From NCBI GenBank assembly GCA_963772645.1, contig CAVYYD010000009.1, positions 1-64,000 of the forward strand: 64,000 nt of DNA, written 5' to 3'. Source of the DNA: DASSQJ01 sp963772645. GTDB lineage: Bacteria; Actinomycetota; Actinomycetes; Actinomycetales; Dermatophilaceae. This document shows, piece after piece, positions 37,525-48,087 of this stretch. Position 1 is the stretch's first letter. Each line of letters begins with the position of its first letter. Position numbers and translations under genes: made by a program. The notes below the pieces were generated by a model. It was given only the letters and a program-made list of their open reading frames with translations, did no database searches and had not been told where the DNA came from.

Positions 37525-38665
37525 TCAGCGATCGGCGAGGAGCTCCCAGTGCAGCGCGTCGACGGTCAGCCCGCCGGGCAGCGCGTCGGCCGCGGTCTCG
37601 GTGCCCCAGATCGTGAAGCCGACGGTGTCCAGGACCCGGTTGCTCGCGACGTTGTCCTCGGAGGTCTGCGCCACCAGCCGGCGCAGCCCCATCCCACCCT
37701 CGGTGCGCGGCGCCAGCGCGTGCTCGGCGAGCGCCCTCGCGGCCGCCGTGCCGACCCCGCGTCGCCGGGCGCTCGGGAGCACCTGGTAGCCGAGCTCGGC
37801 GGTGTCGTCGTCGAGGGTGCCGCGGGTCGTGAAGACGATCGCCTCCCCGAGGCAGCGGTCGGTCTCCGCGTCGGCGACGCACCAGCTCATGGCCGCACCG
37901 GCCGCCATCCGCTCGCGCCGCACGAGCAGCCACTCGGGGAAGGTGTCGGCGTCGAGGACGCCCCGGGGCGGCATGTGGTGGGCCGGGGCGTCCCGCGCCT
38001 CGAGGGCGGCGACGTCCTCGTCGCGCCACGGCCGCAGCCGGAGGGCCTCGCCGTCGCCGGCGGGGAGCACCGGCGGGTCCTGCCACGGGGCCAGCGCCTC
38101 CATGACGTCCTCGGCACCCAGGCTCGCCAGCCAGCCGTCGACCGCCTCCCCCCGGAACGCCGAGGGGAGCAGCCCGGGCACGGTGCCGTGCATCCGGGAA
38201 CCCGCAGGACCACGCGACCCGCCAGGAGGCGAAGTTGCCGCGCTCGGCCCGCCAGTGCACCCGGGTCCCCCCGGCGTCGAACCACCACTGGCAGACCAGC
38301 CGCAGCGCGCTGGCCATCAGCCCCCGCCCGCGTGCCGAGGGGTGCAGCCCGTAGCCGACCTCGACGGTGCCGGGGGCCCGCGGGCGCAGGTCCACGGTGC
38401 CGAGGTAGGGGCGGCCCGGGTCGTTGGCGTCGCTGACCGCCCACAGCCGCTCGCCCTGCGGGTCGTTCCACTGGGCCTCGATGCCGGCCAGCCACCGGGC
38501 GGCGTCGGTCGGCCCGTACGGGCGGGGCACCATGGTCCAGCGCAGCGAGGCCGGGTCGTTGCTCTGCTCGACGATGCGTTCGGCGTCGGCCGGCCGGTGG
38601 GCACGCAACAGGGCGTGGGCGTCGGTCAGCTCCGGGACGCACGCGGGGTAGACGACCTCGGTCAT
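37525..38665 (-). CDS. Tandem GNAT-domain N-acetyltransferase (one frameshift)
   Basis: About 380 residues when joined. The first GNAT domain starts MTEVVYPACVPELTDAHALL and contains VEVGYGLHPSARGRGLMASA (acetyl-CoA pyrophosphate loop) and GNFASWRVAWSCGF. The frame shifts near 38200; the second part begins MHGTVPGLLPSAFRGEAVDG, then a second GNAT domain with TAELGYQVLPSARRRGVGTA and SEDNVASNRVLDTVGFTIWG. The linker AFRGEAVDGWLASL belongs to the first domain's C-terminal end, so the two were one protein rather than two genes. Substrate unknown, small molecule or protein N-terminus. It converges on the glycosylase with one base between stops. Confidence 0.75.
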
Positions 38666-38691
38666 GGCGCCCAGCCAACCACCGAGGCACC

Positions 38692-38713
38692 CCCGTGGGG
38701 AACTCCCCACGGG
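38692..38713. repeat. 22-bp palindrome between the divergent GNAT and secA genes
   Basis: CCCGTGGGG-AACT-CCCCACGGG is a perfect 9-bp inverted repeat with a 4-base loop, 27 bases upstream of the GNAT ATG. Lying between divergent starts, it is not expected to be a terminator; a regulator operator or leader hairpin is more likely. Confidence 0.55.
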
Positions 38714-38770
38714 CTCCGGCCCGTTGCCCCCGTGGCCCCACGTGCGTCCGTGCCGGGCCGCACGCTCGAC

Positions 38771-38776
38771 TAGGCT
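38771..38776 (+). promoter_or_regulatory. -10 box candidate (TAGGCT) for secA
   Basis: TAGGCT about 60 bases before the GTG at 38835. The same hexamer precedes several other genes in the window. No clear -35 match at 16-18 bases. Confidence 0.4.
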
Positions 38777-38834
38777 GGGCAGGTCCGGTCCTCGTGCGAC
38801 CGCCGAAGCAACCTGCCTTGAGGGAGTCCCACTC

Positions 38835-41789
<2,955 letters not shown>

Positions 41790-41796
41790 CCCCCGC

Positions 41797-41813
41797 CGGC
41801 TGAGGCTCAGCCG
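41797..41813. terminator. Bidirectional terminator candidate between convergent secA and the DUF6459 gene
   Basis: CGGCTGA-GGC-TCAGCCG is a perfect 7-bp stem with a 3-base loop, eight bases after the secA stop and overlapping the opposing stop codon. No U tract. Confidence 0.45.
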
Positions 41814-42349
41814 ACCTGGAGCGCGCTGACCCGCCAGGTCCCGTCCTGGCCGACGAGCCGGACCGCCACGGCGCGGACCCGCGGGCCGTGCCGGACCACG
41901 ACCGCCGCCTCGGCGACCCCGTCGGCCGGCTCGCAGACGCGGACCCGCTGGACGGCGACCGGATGCCGGGTGCGCACGCTGCGTCCCTCGGCGGCCCGGC
42001 GCGCCGCGAGTGCCCCGCGGCGGGCGACGACGGCGTACACCTCGGCCGTGGTCCAGCGCAGCACCTGCGGTGCGGGACGCAGGCCGGTCATCACCTCGAG
42101 CAGGGCCCGGGTCAGGCGCCCGGCCCAGTCGGCCGGGTCGGGCAGGTCGGCGCGCTTGGTGCGCTGCGGCCCGAAGAGCTGCTCGTCGGACGCGCAGGCG
42201 AAGTCGACCGCGAGGGCGTCCTGGACGTAGCCGTGCCGGCGGGTCAGCGCCTCGCGGGCCTCCCGTCCGCGGCGCACCGCCTCGGCCAGCGGCAGCGCCG
42301 GGGGCAGCGGGCGCACCAGCGGCACGACGTGCAGGGCGTCGCCGTTCAC
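41807..42349 (-). CDS. DUF6459 (Rv3235-like) protein
   Basis: 180 residues from GTG 42349. VQDALAVDFACASDEQLFGP is near the N-terminus; a central helical part has WAGRLTRALLEVMTGLRPAP and VLRWTTAEVYAVVARR. The end is a beta-strand-rich stretch (AVAVRLVGQDGTWRVSALQV). It matches the small Ala/Arg-rich Rv3235 family found near secA in actinobacteria. Function unknown. The GTG overlaps the stop of the LysM gene, so these two are coupled. No signal peptide. Confidence 0.78.
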   Translation of the reverse strand: MNGDALHVVPLVRPLPPALPLAEAVRRGREAREALTRRHGYVQDALAVDFACASDEQLFGPQRTKRADLPDPADWAGRLTRALLEVMTGLRPAPQVLRWTTAEVYAVVARRGALAARRAAEGRSVRTRHPVAVQRVRVCEPADGVAEAAVVVRHGPRVRAVAVRLVGQDGTWRVSALQVG

Positions 42350-43152
42350 CGCGCGTCCTCGCTCGCCGGCGGGTGGAGCACCTGGCCCGGGAGGACGAGG
42401 TCGGGGTCCGGGCCGATGACCTCACGGTTGGCCGCGTACCAGCGCGGCCACTCGTCGGCGACCTCGCGGTCGGTGGCTCCGGGGCCGAGGTGGCGGGCCG
42501 CCAGGCTCCACAGCGAGTCGCCGCGGTGGACCACGACGTGCGTCTCGGGGACCGGGTCCCGGCGCCCGGTGGCGCTGACCGACGCCACGTCCGGGTGGGG
42601 GCGGACGGTCGGGCGAGCCGGCACCCACCCGGGGCCCGGCGCGGGGCCGAAGCCCGGGTCGGGCAGCGGTGCCGAGGCCGGCTCGCCGCCACCGCCCGCG
42701 CCGGCCACGACGCGGACGACGAGCGAGGAGCCCGGCGGCACCGTCGCGGCGAGGGCGGGGCTCGCGCCGACACCGCCGCCGGCCGCGGTGCCGATGCCGA
42801 CCCCGACGACCACGGCCGCCACCCGGCGGACCACGCGCGGGCTCACGGCCGCCGCCCACGACCCCGCGACCCGGCCGGTCGCCCCCGGAACCCGGGCGAG
42901 CGCCTCGAGGAGGACCCCGACGACGAGCCAGGCCAGCCCGGCGGCGGCGGTGACGGCGAGGAGGCCCAGGATCGCCTCGTCCGGCCCGAGTGGTACCCCG
43001 CGCCGGGCGGTGTCGGCCACGCCGAGCCCGGTGCCGGCGAGCCACCGGGCGAGCACGGCGGCGCCGGCCGTGACGACGACCGCGCCCAGCCTCCGCAAGG
43101 CGCTGATCCTCCGTTTGATGCTGTTTGACGACGTTTGCATGCTGATGACCAT
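42346..43152 (-). CDS. LysM-domain membrane protein
   Basis: 268 residues starting MVISMQTSSNSIKRR at ATG 43152 (ATG 43140 also possible). Three or four hydrophobic helices occupy residues about 20-130, then a Pro/Gly-rich linker. A C-terminal LysM domain (about 205-262) has VVVHRGDSLWSLAARHLGPG and WYAANREVIGPDPDLVLPGQ. LysM binds peptidoglycan, so the C-terminus should reach the wall. It is coupled to the DUF6459 gene and close to the CpaB/CpaE-like pair at 44114-46095, suggesting an envelope-linked complex. Function unproven. Confidence 0.82.
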   Translation of the reverse strand: MVISMQTSSNSIKRRISALRRLGAVVVTAGAAVLARWLAGTGLGVADTARRGVPLGPDEAILGLLAVTAAAGLAWLVVGVLLEALARVPGATGRVAGSWAAAVSPRVVRRVAAVVVGVGIGTAAGGGVGASPALAATVPPGSSLVVRVVAGAGGGGEPASAPLPDPGFGPAPGPGWVPARPTVRPHPDVASVSATGRRDPVPETHVVVHRGDSLWSLAARHLGPGATDREVADEWPRWYAANREVIGPDPDLVLPGQVLHPPASEDAR

Positions 43153-43191
43153 AGGCGGTGCCGAATGCCGCGACAAGGCCCTGTGGACGTC

Positions 43192-43197
43192 TAGGCT
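43192..43197 (+). promoter_or_regulatory. Leaderless -10 box (TAGGCT) for the gene at 43204
   Basis: TAGGCT ends six bases before the GTG at 43204, so the transcript should start at the start codon. No Shine-Dalgarno is present between them. Confidence 0.5.
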
Positions 43198-43203
43198 CGG
43201 TCC

Positions 43204-43758
43204 GTGAGGTGGGAGGGACTCTTCGCGGACCTCGAGGGGCAGCTCGCCGCCGAGGAGCGGCGCGAGCTCGACAGCGAGGTCGCCGAGCGCACCCGGCGTG
43301 AGCGGGCCACGGTCGACCTCACCGCCCGGCTCGGCGCGGCCCTCGGCTCCCACCTCGAGGTCGACCTCGCCGGCGGCCCCCGGGTGTCCGGGGTCCTGGC
43401 CGACCACGGGGACGGCTGGCTGCTCCTCGGCGGCGGCGGCCCGGGCGCGGCCGGTGAGGTGCTCGTCCCGCTGTCCGGCGTCGTGGCGCTCGGCGGCCTG
43501 CCGCCGGGCTCGGTGGCCAGCCGCACGGCGCGGCGGTTCGGCCTCGGCTACGCCCTGCGGGCGCTGGCCCGGGACCGTGCGACCGTGGGCCTGCTGCTCA
43601 CCGGCGGTGGCGAGCTGGTCGGCACGCTCGACGTCGTGGGCGCCGACCACGTCGAGCTGGCCGAGCACCCGGTGGGCGAGCCGCGGCGGCCGGCGAACGT
43701 CCGCCGGCACCTGACCGTCCGCACCGCCGCGGTCCTCGCGGTGGCCTCGCGCCGCTGA
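43204..43758 (+). CDS. Conserved hypothetical protein with Sm-like beta core
   Basis: 184 residues from a leaderless GTG. Residues 1-45 form a charged coiled-coil-prone helix (LFADLEGQLAAEERRELDSE). The rest is strand-rich: LEVDLAGGPRVSGVLADHGD, GWLLLGGGG and LLTGGGELVGTLDVVGADHV. The repeated G-x-L-x-x-V/H-x-D pattern resembles an Sm-like or beta-barrel fold, but I cannot name a family. No membrane helix or signal. It converges on the HTH gene at 43779. Conserved actinobacterial proteins of this length occur near secA; function not known. Confidence 0.6.
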   Translation: MRWEGLFADLEGQLAAEERRELDSEVAERTRRERATVDLTARLGAALGSHLEVDLAGGPRVSGVLADHGDGWLLLGGGGPGAAGEVLVPLSGVVALGGLPPGSVASRTARRFGLGYALRALARDRATVGLLLTGGGELVGTLDVVGADHVELAEHPVGEPRRPANVRRHLTVRTAAVLAVASRR

Positions 43759-43778
43759 GTCACCGCGGCGCCGGCCGG

Positions 43779-44012
43779 TCAGTGCCCCGGCGGTTCCTCG
43801 TCACGCTCGGCACGGGTGGCGACGAACTCCCGCGTCTCGGCGTACATCCGCTCGATGTAGCTCTCCAGCTCGGTGGTCTCGACCCGCCACTGGCCGCGAC
43901 CGCCGACCTTGATGGCGGGCAGCTCGCCGCTGCGGACCAGCGCGTAGGCCTGCGCGGCGGAGACGTCCAGGATCTCGGAGACCTCGGTGAGCGGGATGAA
44001 GCGGCGGGCCAC
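43779..44012 (-). CDS. BldC-like/excisionase-family helix-turn-helix protein
   Basis: 77 residues from GTG 44012. FIPLTEVSEILDVSAAQAYA followed by LVRSGELPAIKVGGRGQWRV is a MerR-type winged helix-turn-helix of the BldC/excisionase-like kind, with a C-terminal helix (TTELESYIERMYAETREFVA). Small DNA-binding proteins like BldC bind cooperatively at direct repeats and control development or envelope genes. It diverges from the CpaB-like gene by 101 bases, so it may regulate that pair. The upstream 16 codons in the same frame contain no family sequence. Confidence 0.82.
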   Translation of the reverse strand: MARRFIPLTEVSEILDVSAAQAYALVRSGELPAIKVGGRGQWRVETTELESYIERMYAETREFVATRAERDEEPPGH

Positions 44013-44113
44013 GGCGTCAGTGTGCCACCCGCCGGCGGCCCGGCCGGGGCCGTCGTCCACAGGCGCGCCGCGCTCGGGAGGCGGGCCGCGCGGGCCTGGT
44101 CGAGAATCGCGGC

Positions 44114-44785
44114 ATGAGCGACCTCCCGACCCCCACGGCCTCGCGGCTGCGGGCGCCGTCCTGGCGCGACTCGCGGCTGCTCGTCGGCATCCTCCTCGTC
44201 CTCGTCTCCACGGTGGCCGGCGCCCTCGTCGTCGCCCGGGCCGACGACCGGGTCCCGGTCTACGCCGCCGCGTCGGCGCTGACCCCGGGGCAGGCGCTGG
44301 GCGCCGACGACGTCACCGTCGTCGAGGTCCAGCTCGGCGACGGCGCGGCCGCCTACCTGCCGGCCGACCGGGCGCTGCCCGCCGACGCCTACGCGCTGCG
44401 CGAGCTGCGCCGCGGCGAGCTGATCCCGGCCGCGAGCGTGGGCGACGCGCGCCAGGTCGCGGTCCAGCAGGTCTCGCTGCTCGTCGACTCGACCTCCGCC
44501 GGGGCGCTCGCCGCCGGCTCGGTCGTCGACGTCTACGTGAACCGCCCGGAGCAGGGCGGCTCTGCGGTCGCCGTCGCCCGCCTCCGGGGCCCCGAGCGGG
44601 TCCTCGAGCGGGTCTCGGTGGTGCGGGTGGCGGCCGAGGACACCGTGCTCGGCGGGGCCGCCGACACCCGCGCGGTCCAGGTCATGGTCCCGCGTGAGGC
44701 GGTCCGCGACCTCGTCGCCGACGTCGACGTCGGGGCACGGATCACGCTGGTCCCGGTGCCGGGCGGAGTCGGCGGGGCGTCGTGA
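44114..44785 (+). CDS. SAF-domain CpaB-like membrane protein (second copy)
   Basis: 223 residues. A membrane helix at about 23-43 (LLVGILLVLVSTVAGALVVA), then a SAF domain (about 47-110) with VYAAASALTPGQALGADDVT and YALRELRRGELIPAASV. The later region VSLLVDSTSAGALAAGSVVD and VQVMVPREAVRDLVADV is RcpC-like. Unlike the CpaB at 21011 it is shorter and not in a pilus operon. The stop overlaps the ATG of the CpaE-like gene by four bases. A secreted-side scaffold protein of an uncharacterised machine is the most neutral description. Confidence 0.75.
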   Translation: MSDLPTPTASRLRAPSWRDSRLLVGILLVLVSTVAGALVVARADDRVPVYAAASALTPGQALGADDVTVVEVQLGDGAAAYLPADRALPADAYALRELRRGELIPAASVGDARQVAVQQVSLLVDSTSAGALAAGSVVDVYVNRPEQGGSAVAVARLRGPERVLERVSVVRVAAEDTVLGGAADTRAVQVMVPREAVRDLVADVDVGARITLVPVPGGVGGAS

Positions 44786-46095
44786 CCACCGTCCTGACCG
44801 CGGTGACCCACCGGCACGAGGCCGGCTTCGTCGAGGTCCTCGGCGGCGCGGGCTCGCTCACCCTGGTCCGCCGCTGCGCCGACCTCGCCGAGCTGCTCTC
44901 CGCCGGGGCGGCCGGGGTCGCCCGGGTCGCCGTCGTGTCCCCCGACCTGCGCGGCCTCGACCGCGACGCGCTGCGGCACCTCGCGGGCCACGGGGTGCGG
45001 GTCGCGGGGCTCGTCGCGGCCGACGACGAGGGCGGGGAGCGACGGCTGCGCCAGCTCGGGGTCACCGCCGTGCTGCACCCCGGCGACGACGCCGACACCG
45101 TCGAGGCCTCGCTCACCGACCTCGCCGGCTCCCGGCCCCTCGGGCCGGTGCCCGACGACGGGCCCGGCGCACCCGGCGGGCCCGACGGGCCGGGCGGCGC
45201 CGGCGCGCCCCGGCCCGGGCCGGAGCAGGACGCCGGCCCCCGACCGGTCGCGCCGGTCACCGTCGTCTGGGGACCCACCGGCGCACCCGGGCGCACCACC
45301 GTCGCGGTCACCCTCGCGGCTCGGCTCGCCGCGGGCGGGGTGCGCACCCTGCTGGTCGACCTCGACACCTGGGGCGCCTGCGTGGCCCAGGTGCTCGGGC
45401 TCGTCGACGAGGCACCCGGAGTCGCCGCGGCGGCCCGGGCCTCGGAGCAGGGCAACCTCGACGTCCCGGGGCTGGCCCGGGTGGCCCCCGAGGTGGTGCC
45501 CGGGCTGCGGGTGCTCACCGGGCTGCCGCGAGCCGACCGGTGGCCCGAGCTGCGCGCCGCAGCGGTCGAGGACGTGCTGCGGCTGGCCCGCTCGGTCGCC
45601 GACCACGTCGTCGTCGACGCGGGGTTCTGCGTGGAGGACGACGAGGAGCTCAGCTACGACACGGCCGCGCCCCGGCGCAACGCCGCGACCCTGGCCGCCC
45701 TCGAGGCCGCCGACCGGCTGCTCGTCGTCGGTTCGGCGGACCCCGTCGGGCTGCAGCGCCTGGTCCGGGCGGTCCAGGACGTCGCCCTCCTCCCGTCGCC
45801 ACCTCCGCTCGTCGTCGTCAACAAGACCCGGGCCTCCTCGGCCGGCCGCCGCCCGGAACGCTCGATCGGGGAGGTGCTGGCCCGCTTCGCCGGGCTGGAG
45901 ACGGTGCGCTTCCTGCCGTGGGCGCCGGAGGACTGCGACGCCGCCCTCCTCGCCGGCCGGGCCCTGAGCGAGACCCACCCCAGGAGCCCCCTGACCCTCG
46001 CCGTCGGCGAGCTCGCCGCCGAGCTCGACCCACGGTGCGCCGCCCCCGTGGGCCGCGGCCGCGCCGGGCGGCGGCGGAGGGCGCACGCGGTCTGA
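44782..46095 (+). CDS. CpaE/MinD-like ATPase with Arg-type P-loop (second copy)
   Basis: 437 residues. The N-terminal half (1-115) is receiver-like (VAVVSPDLRGLDRDALRHLA). A Pro/Gly linker leads to a ParA-like domain with WGPTGAPGRTTVAVTLAARL, LLVDLDTWGACVAQVLGLVD, VADHVVVDAGFCVEDD and PLVVVNKTR. The Walker A Lys that follows G-x-G in TadZ (GGVGKTT) is Arg here (GAPGRTT), and the signature Lys of the deviant motif is missing, so ATP hydrolysis may be altered. It is coupled by ATGA to the SAF-domain gene. No pilin, TadA, TadB or TadC gene is near, so the pair works in another system or at a distance. Confidence 0.75.
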   Translation: MTTVLTAVTHRHEAGFVEVLGGAGSLTLVRRCADLAELLSAGAAGVARVAVVSPDLRGLDRDALRHLAGHGVRVAGLVAADDEGGERRLRQLGVTAVLHPGDDADTVEASLTDLAGSRPLGPVPDDGPGAPGGPDGPGGAGAPRPGPEQDAGPRPVAPVTVVWGPTGAPGRTTVAVTLAARLAAGGVRTLLVDLDTWGACVAQVLGLVDEAPGVAAAARASEQGNLDVPGLARVAPEVVPGLRVLTGLPRADRWPELRAAAVEDVLRLARSVADHVVVDAGFCVEDDEELSYDTAAPRRNAATLAALEAADRLLVVGSADPVGLQRLVRAVQDVALLPSPPPLVVVNKTRASSAGRRPERSIGEVLARFAGLETVRFLPWAPEDCDAALLAGRALSETHPRSPLTLAVGELAAELDPRCAAPVGRGRAGRRRRAHAV

Positions 46096-46107
46096 CACGA
46101 TGGGGCC

Positions 46108-47547
46108 GTGGCAGACCGGCTCAGCTCGCTCGACGCGTCGTTCCTCCGGCTCGAGGACGCCGCGACCCCGATGCACGTCGGCTCGGTCATGGTCTTCGAC
46201 GCCCCCGACGGCGGCTTCGACTACGAGCGCCTCGTCGGGCTGATCAGCGACCGGATCGCGCACGTGCCGCGGTACCGACAGCGGGTGCGGATGGTTCCCG
46301 GTGGGCTCGCCAACCCGGTGTGGGTCGACGACAGCACCTTCGACATCAGCTACCACGTCCGGCGCAGCGCGCTGCCACGGCCGGGCTCGGACGAGCAGCT
46401 CGAGGAGCTCGTCGCCCGCATCCAGCCGCGCCCGCTCGACCGGTCCCGCCCGCTGTGGGAGGTCTACCTCGTCGAGGGCCTGGCCGAGGACCGCTTCGCG
46501 ATCATCACCAAGAGCCACCCCAGCCTCGTCGACGGCATCCACGCCGTCGACCTCGGCAACGTCCTCCTCGACGGCAACCCGACGGTCTCGGACGGGGGGA
46601 TGCCCGCGTGGCGGCCGCGCCCCGAGCCGACCGGCGCCGAGCTCCTCGTCGGGGCCCTCGCCGAGGCGGTGCGCACCCCGAGCCAGGTCGTCGAGACCGT
46701 CCAGCACGGGGTCGCCGACCTCACCAAGACCGTCGGCAGGGTCGCGTCGGTGGCCGGGGAGGTCCTCTCCACCATCGCGCGCGTCTCGGCCCGCCCGGCG
46801 CCGGAGTCGCCGCTCAACGTCGAGGTCGGCCGGGCCCGGCGGTACATCATGGTCGGGACCGACCTCGAGGACTACCGCACGGTGCGGGCCCAGCTGGGCC
46901 GCGGCTCGTTCGCGGAGGAGGTGAGCGTCAACGACGTCATCCTCGCCACGATCGCCGGCGCGTTCCGGTCCTGGCTGCTGACCCGCGGGGAGGCCGTCTA
47001 CCCGGGGACCAGCGTGCGGGCCATGGTGCCGGTGTCGGTGCTCGACGCCGAGGACGGCACCGAGGTGCCGCCGGGCGCCCAGGTCCAGGCCTGCTTCGTC
47101 GACCTCCCGGTGGGCGAGCCGGGCCCGTCGATGCGGCTGCACCAGATCGCGTTCTCGATGCGCCAGCAGATGGAGTCCGGCACCCGCCGCGCCGTCTCCG
47201 CCGACACCCTCGCCGGGCTCGGCGGCTTCGCGCCGCCCACGATGCACGCGCTCGGCGCCCGGCTCGGCGGGATGGTCTCGCGCCGGCTCTTCAACGTCGT
47301 CATCACCAACGTGCCGGGCCCGCAGACCCCGCGGTACGCCGCCGGCGCCCGGATGGTCTCCACCTACCCGGTGACCCCGCTCGGCCCGAACCAGGCGCTG
47401 GCCATCGGGCTCACCTCCTACGACGGCGGCGTCCACTACGGCCTCTACGCCGACCGCGACGCGATGCCGGACGCCGACGTCCTCGGCCGCGGCGTGGTCG
47501 ACGCACTCGCCGAGCTGCTCGACGCGCCCCGCTCGGCCGCCCGGTGA
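46108..47547 (+). CDS. WS/DGAT-family acyltransferase with variant active-site motif
   Basis: 479 residues from GTG 46108. LSSLDASFLRLEDAATPMHV and RPLWEVYLVEGLAEDRFAII are family blocks of wax ester synthase/diacylglycerol acyltransferases; SVNDVILATIAGAFRSWLL and NVVITNVPGPQTPRYAAGA mark the second half. The usual H-H-x-x-x-D-G motif reads K-S-H-P-S-L-V-D-G, so the second, catalytic His is Pro. Either a divergent active subfamily or an inactive homologue. The first His, Asp and Gly are intact. It lies 12 bases after the CpaE-like gene and 13 bases before the DUF6912 gene. Confidence 0.85.
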   Translation: MADRLSSLDASFLRLEDAATPMHVGSVMVFDAPDGGFDYERLVGLISDRIAHVPRYRQRVRMVPGGLANPVWVDDSTFDISYHVRRSALPRPGSDEQLEELVARIQPRPLDRSRPLWEVYLVEGLAEDRFAIITKSHPSLVDGIHAVDLGNVLLDGNPTVSDGGMPAWRPRPEPTGAELLVGALAEAVRTPSQVVETVQHGVADLTKTVGRVASVAGEVLSTIARVSARPAPESPLNVEVGRARRYIMVGTDLEDYRTVRAQLGRGSFAEEVSVNDVILATIAGAFRSWLLTRGEAVYPGTSVRAMVPVSVLDAEDGTEVPPGAQVQACFVDLPVGEPGPSMRLHQIAFSMRQQMESGTRRAVSADTLAGLGGFAPPTMHALGARLGGMVSRRLFNVVITNVPGPQTPRYAAGARMVSTYPVTPLGPNQALAIGLTSYDGGVHYGLYADRDAMPDADVLGRGVVDALAELLDAPRSAAR

Positions 47548-47560
47548 GACAGGAGCCGCG

Positions 47561-47989
47561 ATGCCGCTGACCCGCGTCTACCTCCCGCTGACCGCGGCCG
47601 ACCTCGCCGCGCTCGAGGCCGGCGACGAGGTCGGCCGGCCGCCGGTTCCGGCCCACGCCGTGACACCGGCCCTGGGCCGCCCCGGCCTGACCACCGACGA
47701 GGAGGAGCTCGAGCACCTCGCCTGGCTCGCGGCGACCGAGGAGGCGGGTGCGACCTCCGGCGCCGGGGCCCGGCGGGTCGTCGCCGCCGCGGACGTCGAC
47801 ACCGAGGTGGTCGCGCACCCGACCAGCCCCGACCGGCCGTCCCGGGTCGAGCTCACCGAGCCGGTGCGCCGGCGCGACGTCGTGTCCTTCCACGTCGACG
47901 AGCAGCCCGGCGCTCAGGACCCCGCGGACATGCTCTGGTACGACGTCACCGAGCTCGCCGAGGTGCGCCGCCTCGTCGCCGGCGACTGA
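47561..47989 (+). CDS. DUF6912 family protein
   Basis: 142 residues starting MPLTRVYLPLTAADLAALEA, typical of a small actinobacterial family with VPAHAVTPALGRPGLTTDEE near the N-terminus and MLWYDVTELAEVRRLVAGD at the end. Cytoplasmic, alpha/beta, no catalytic motif visible. Function unknown. It follows the WS/DGAT-like gene closely (AGGAGCCG at the start) and probably shares its mRNA. Confidence 0.75.
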   Translation: MPLTRVYLPLTAADLAALEAGDEVGRPPVPAHAVTPALGRPGLTTDEEELEHLAWLAATEEAGATSGAGARRVVAAADVDTEVVAHPTSPDRPSRVELTEPVRRRDVVSFHVDEQPGAQDPADMLWYDVTELAEVRRLVAGD

Positions 47990-48087
47990 TCCGTCACCTC
48001 GCCCCGGGGCGGCTTGCGGGCGGTCACGGCAGGGGGGAAGAGTGGGGGCCATCCCGTCGTCGTGACCCGAGCGAGGAGCCCCACCCC

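Noticed and set aside
48000..48011. CGCCCCGGGGCG palindrome after the DUF6912 gene as a terminator
   Set aside because: Six-bp arms with no loop; a hairpin would lose most of its stem, so too weak to list.
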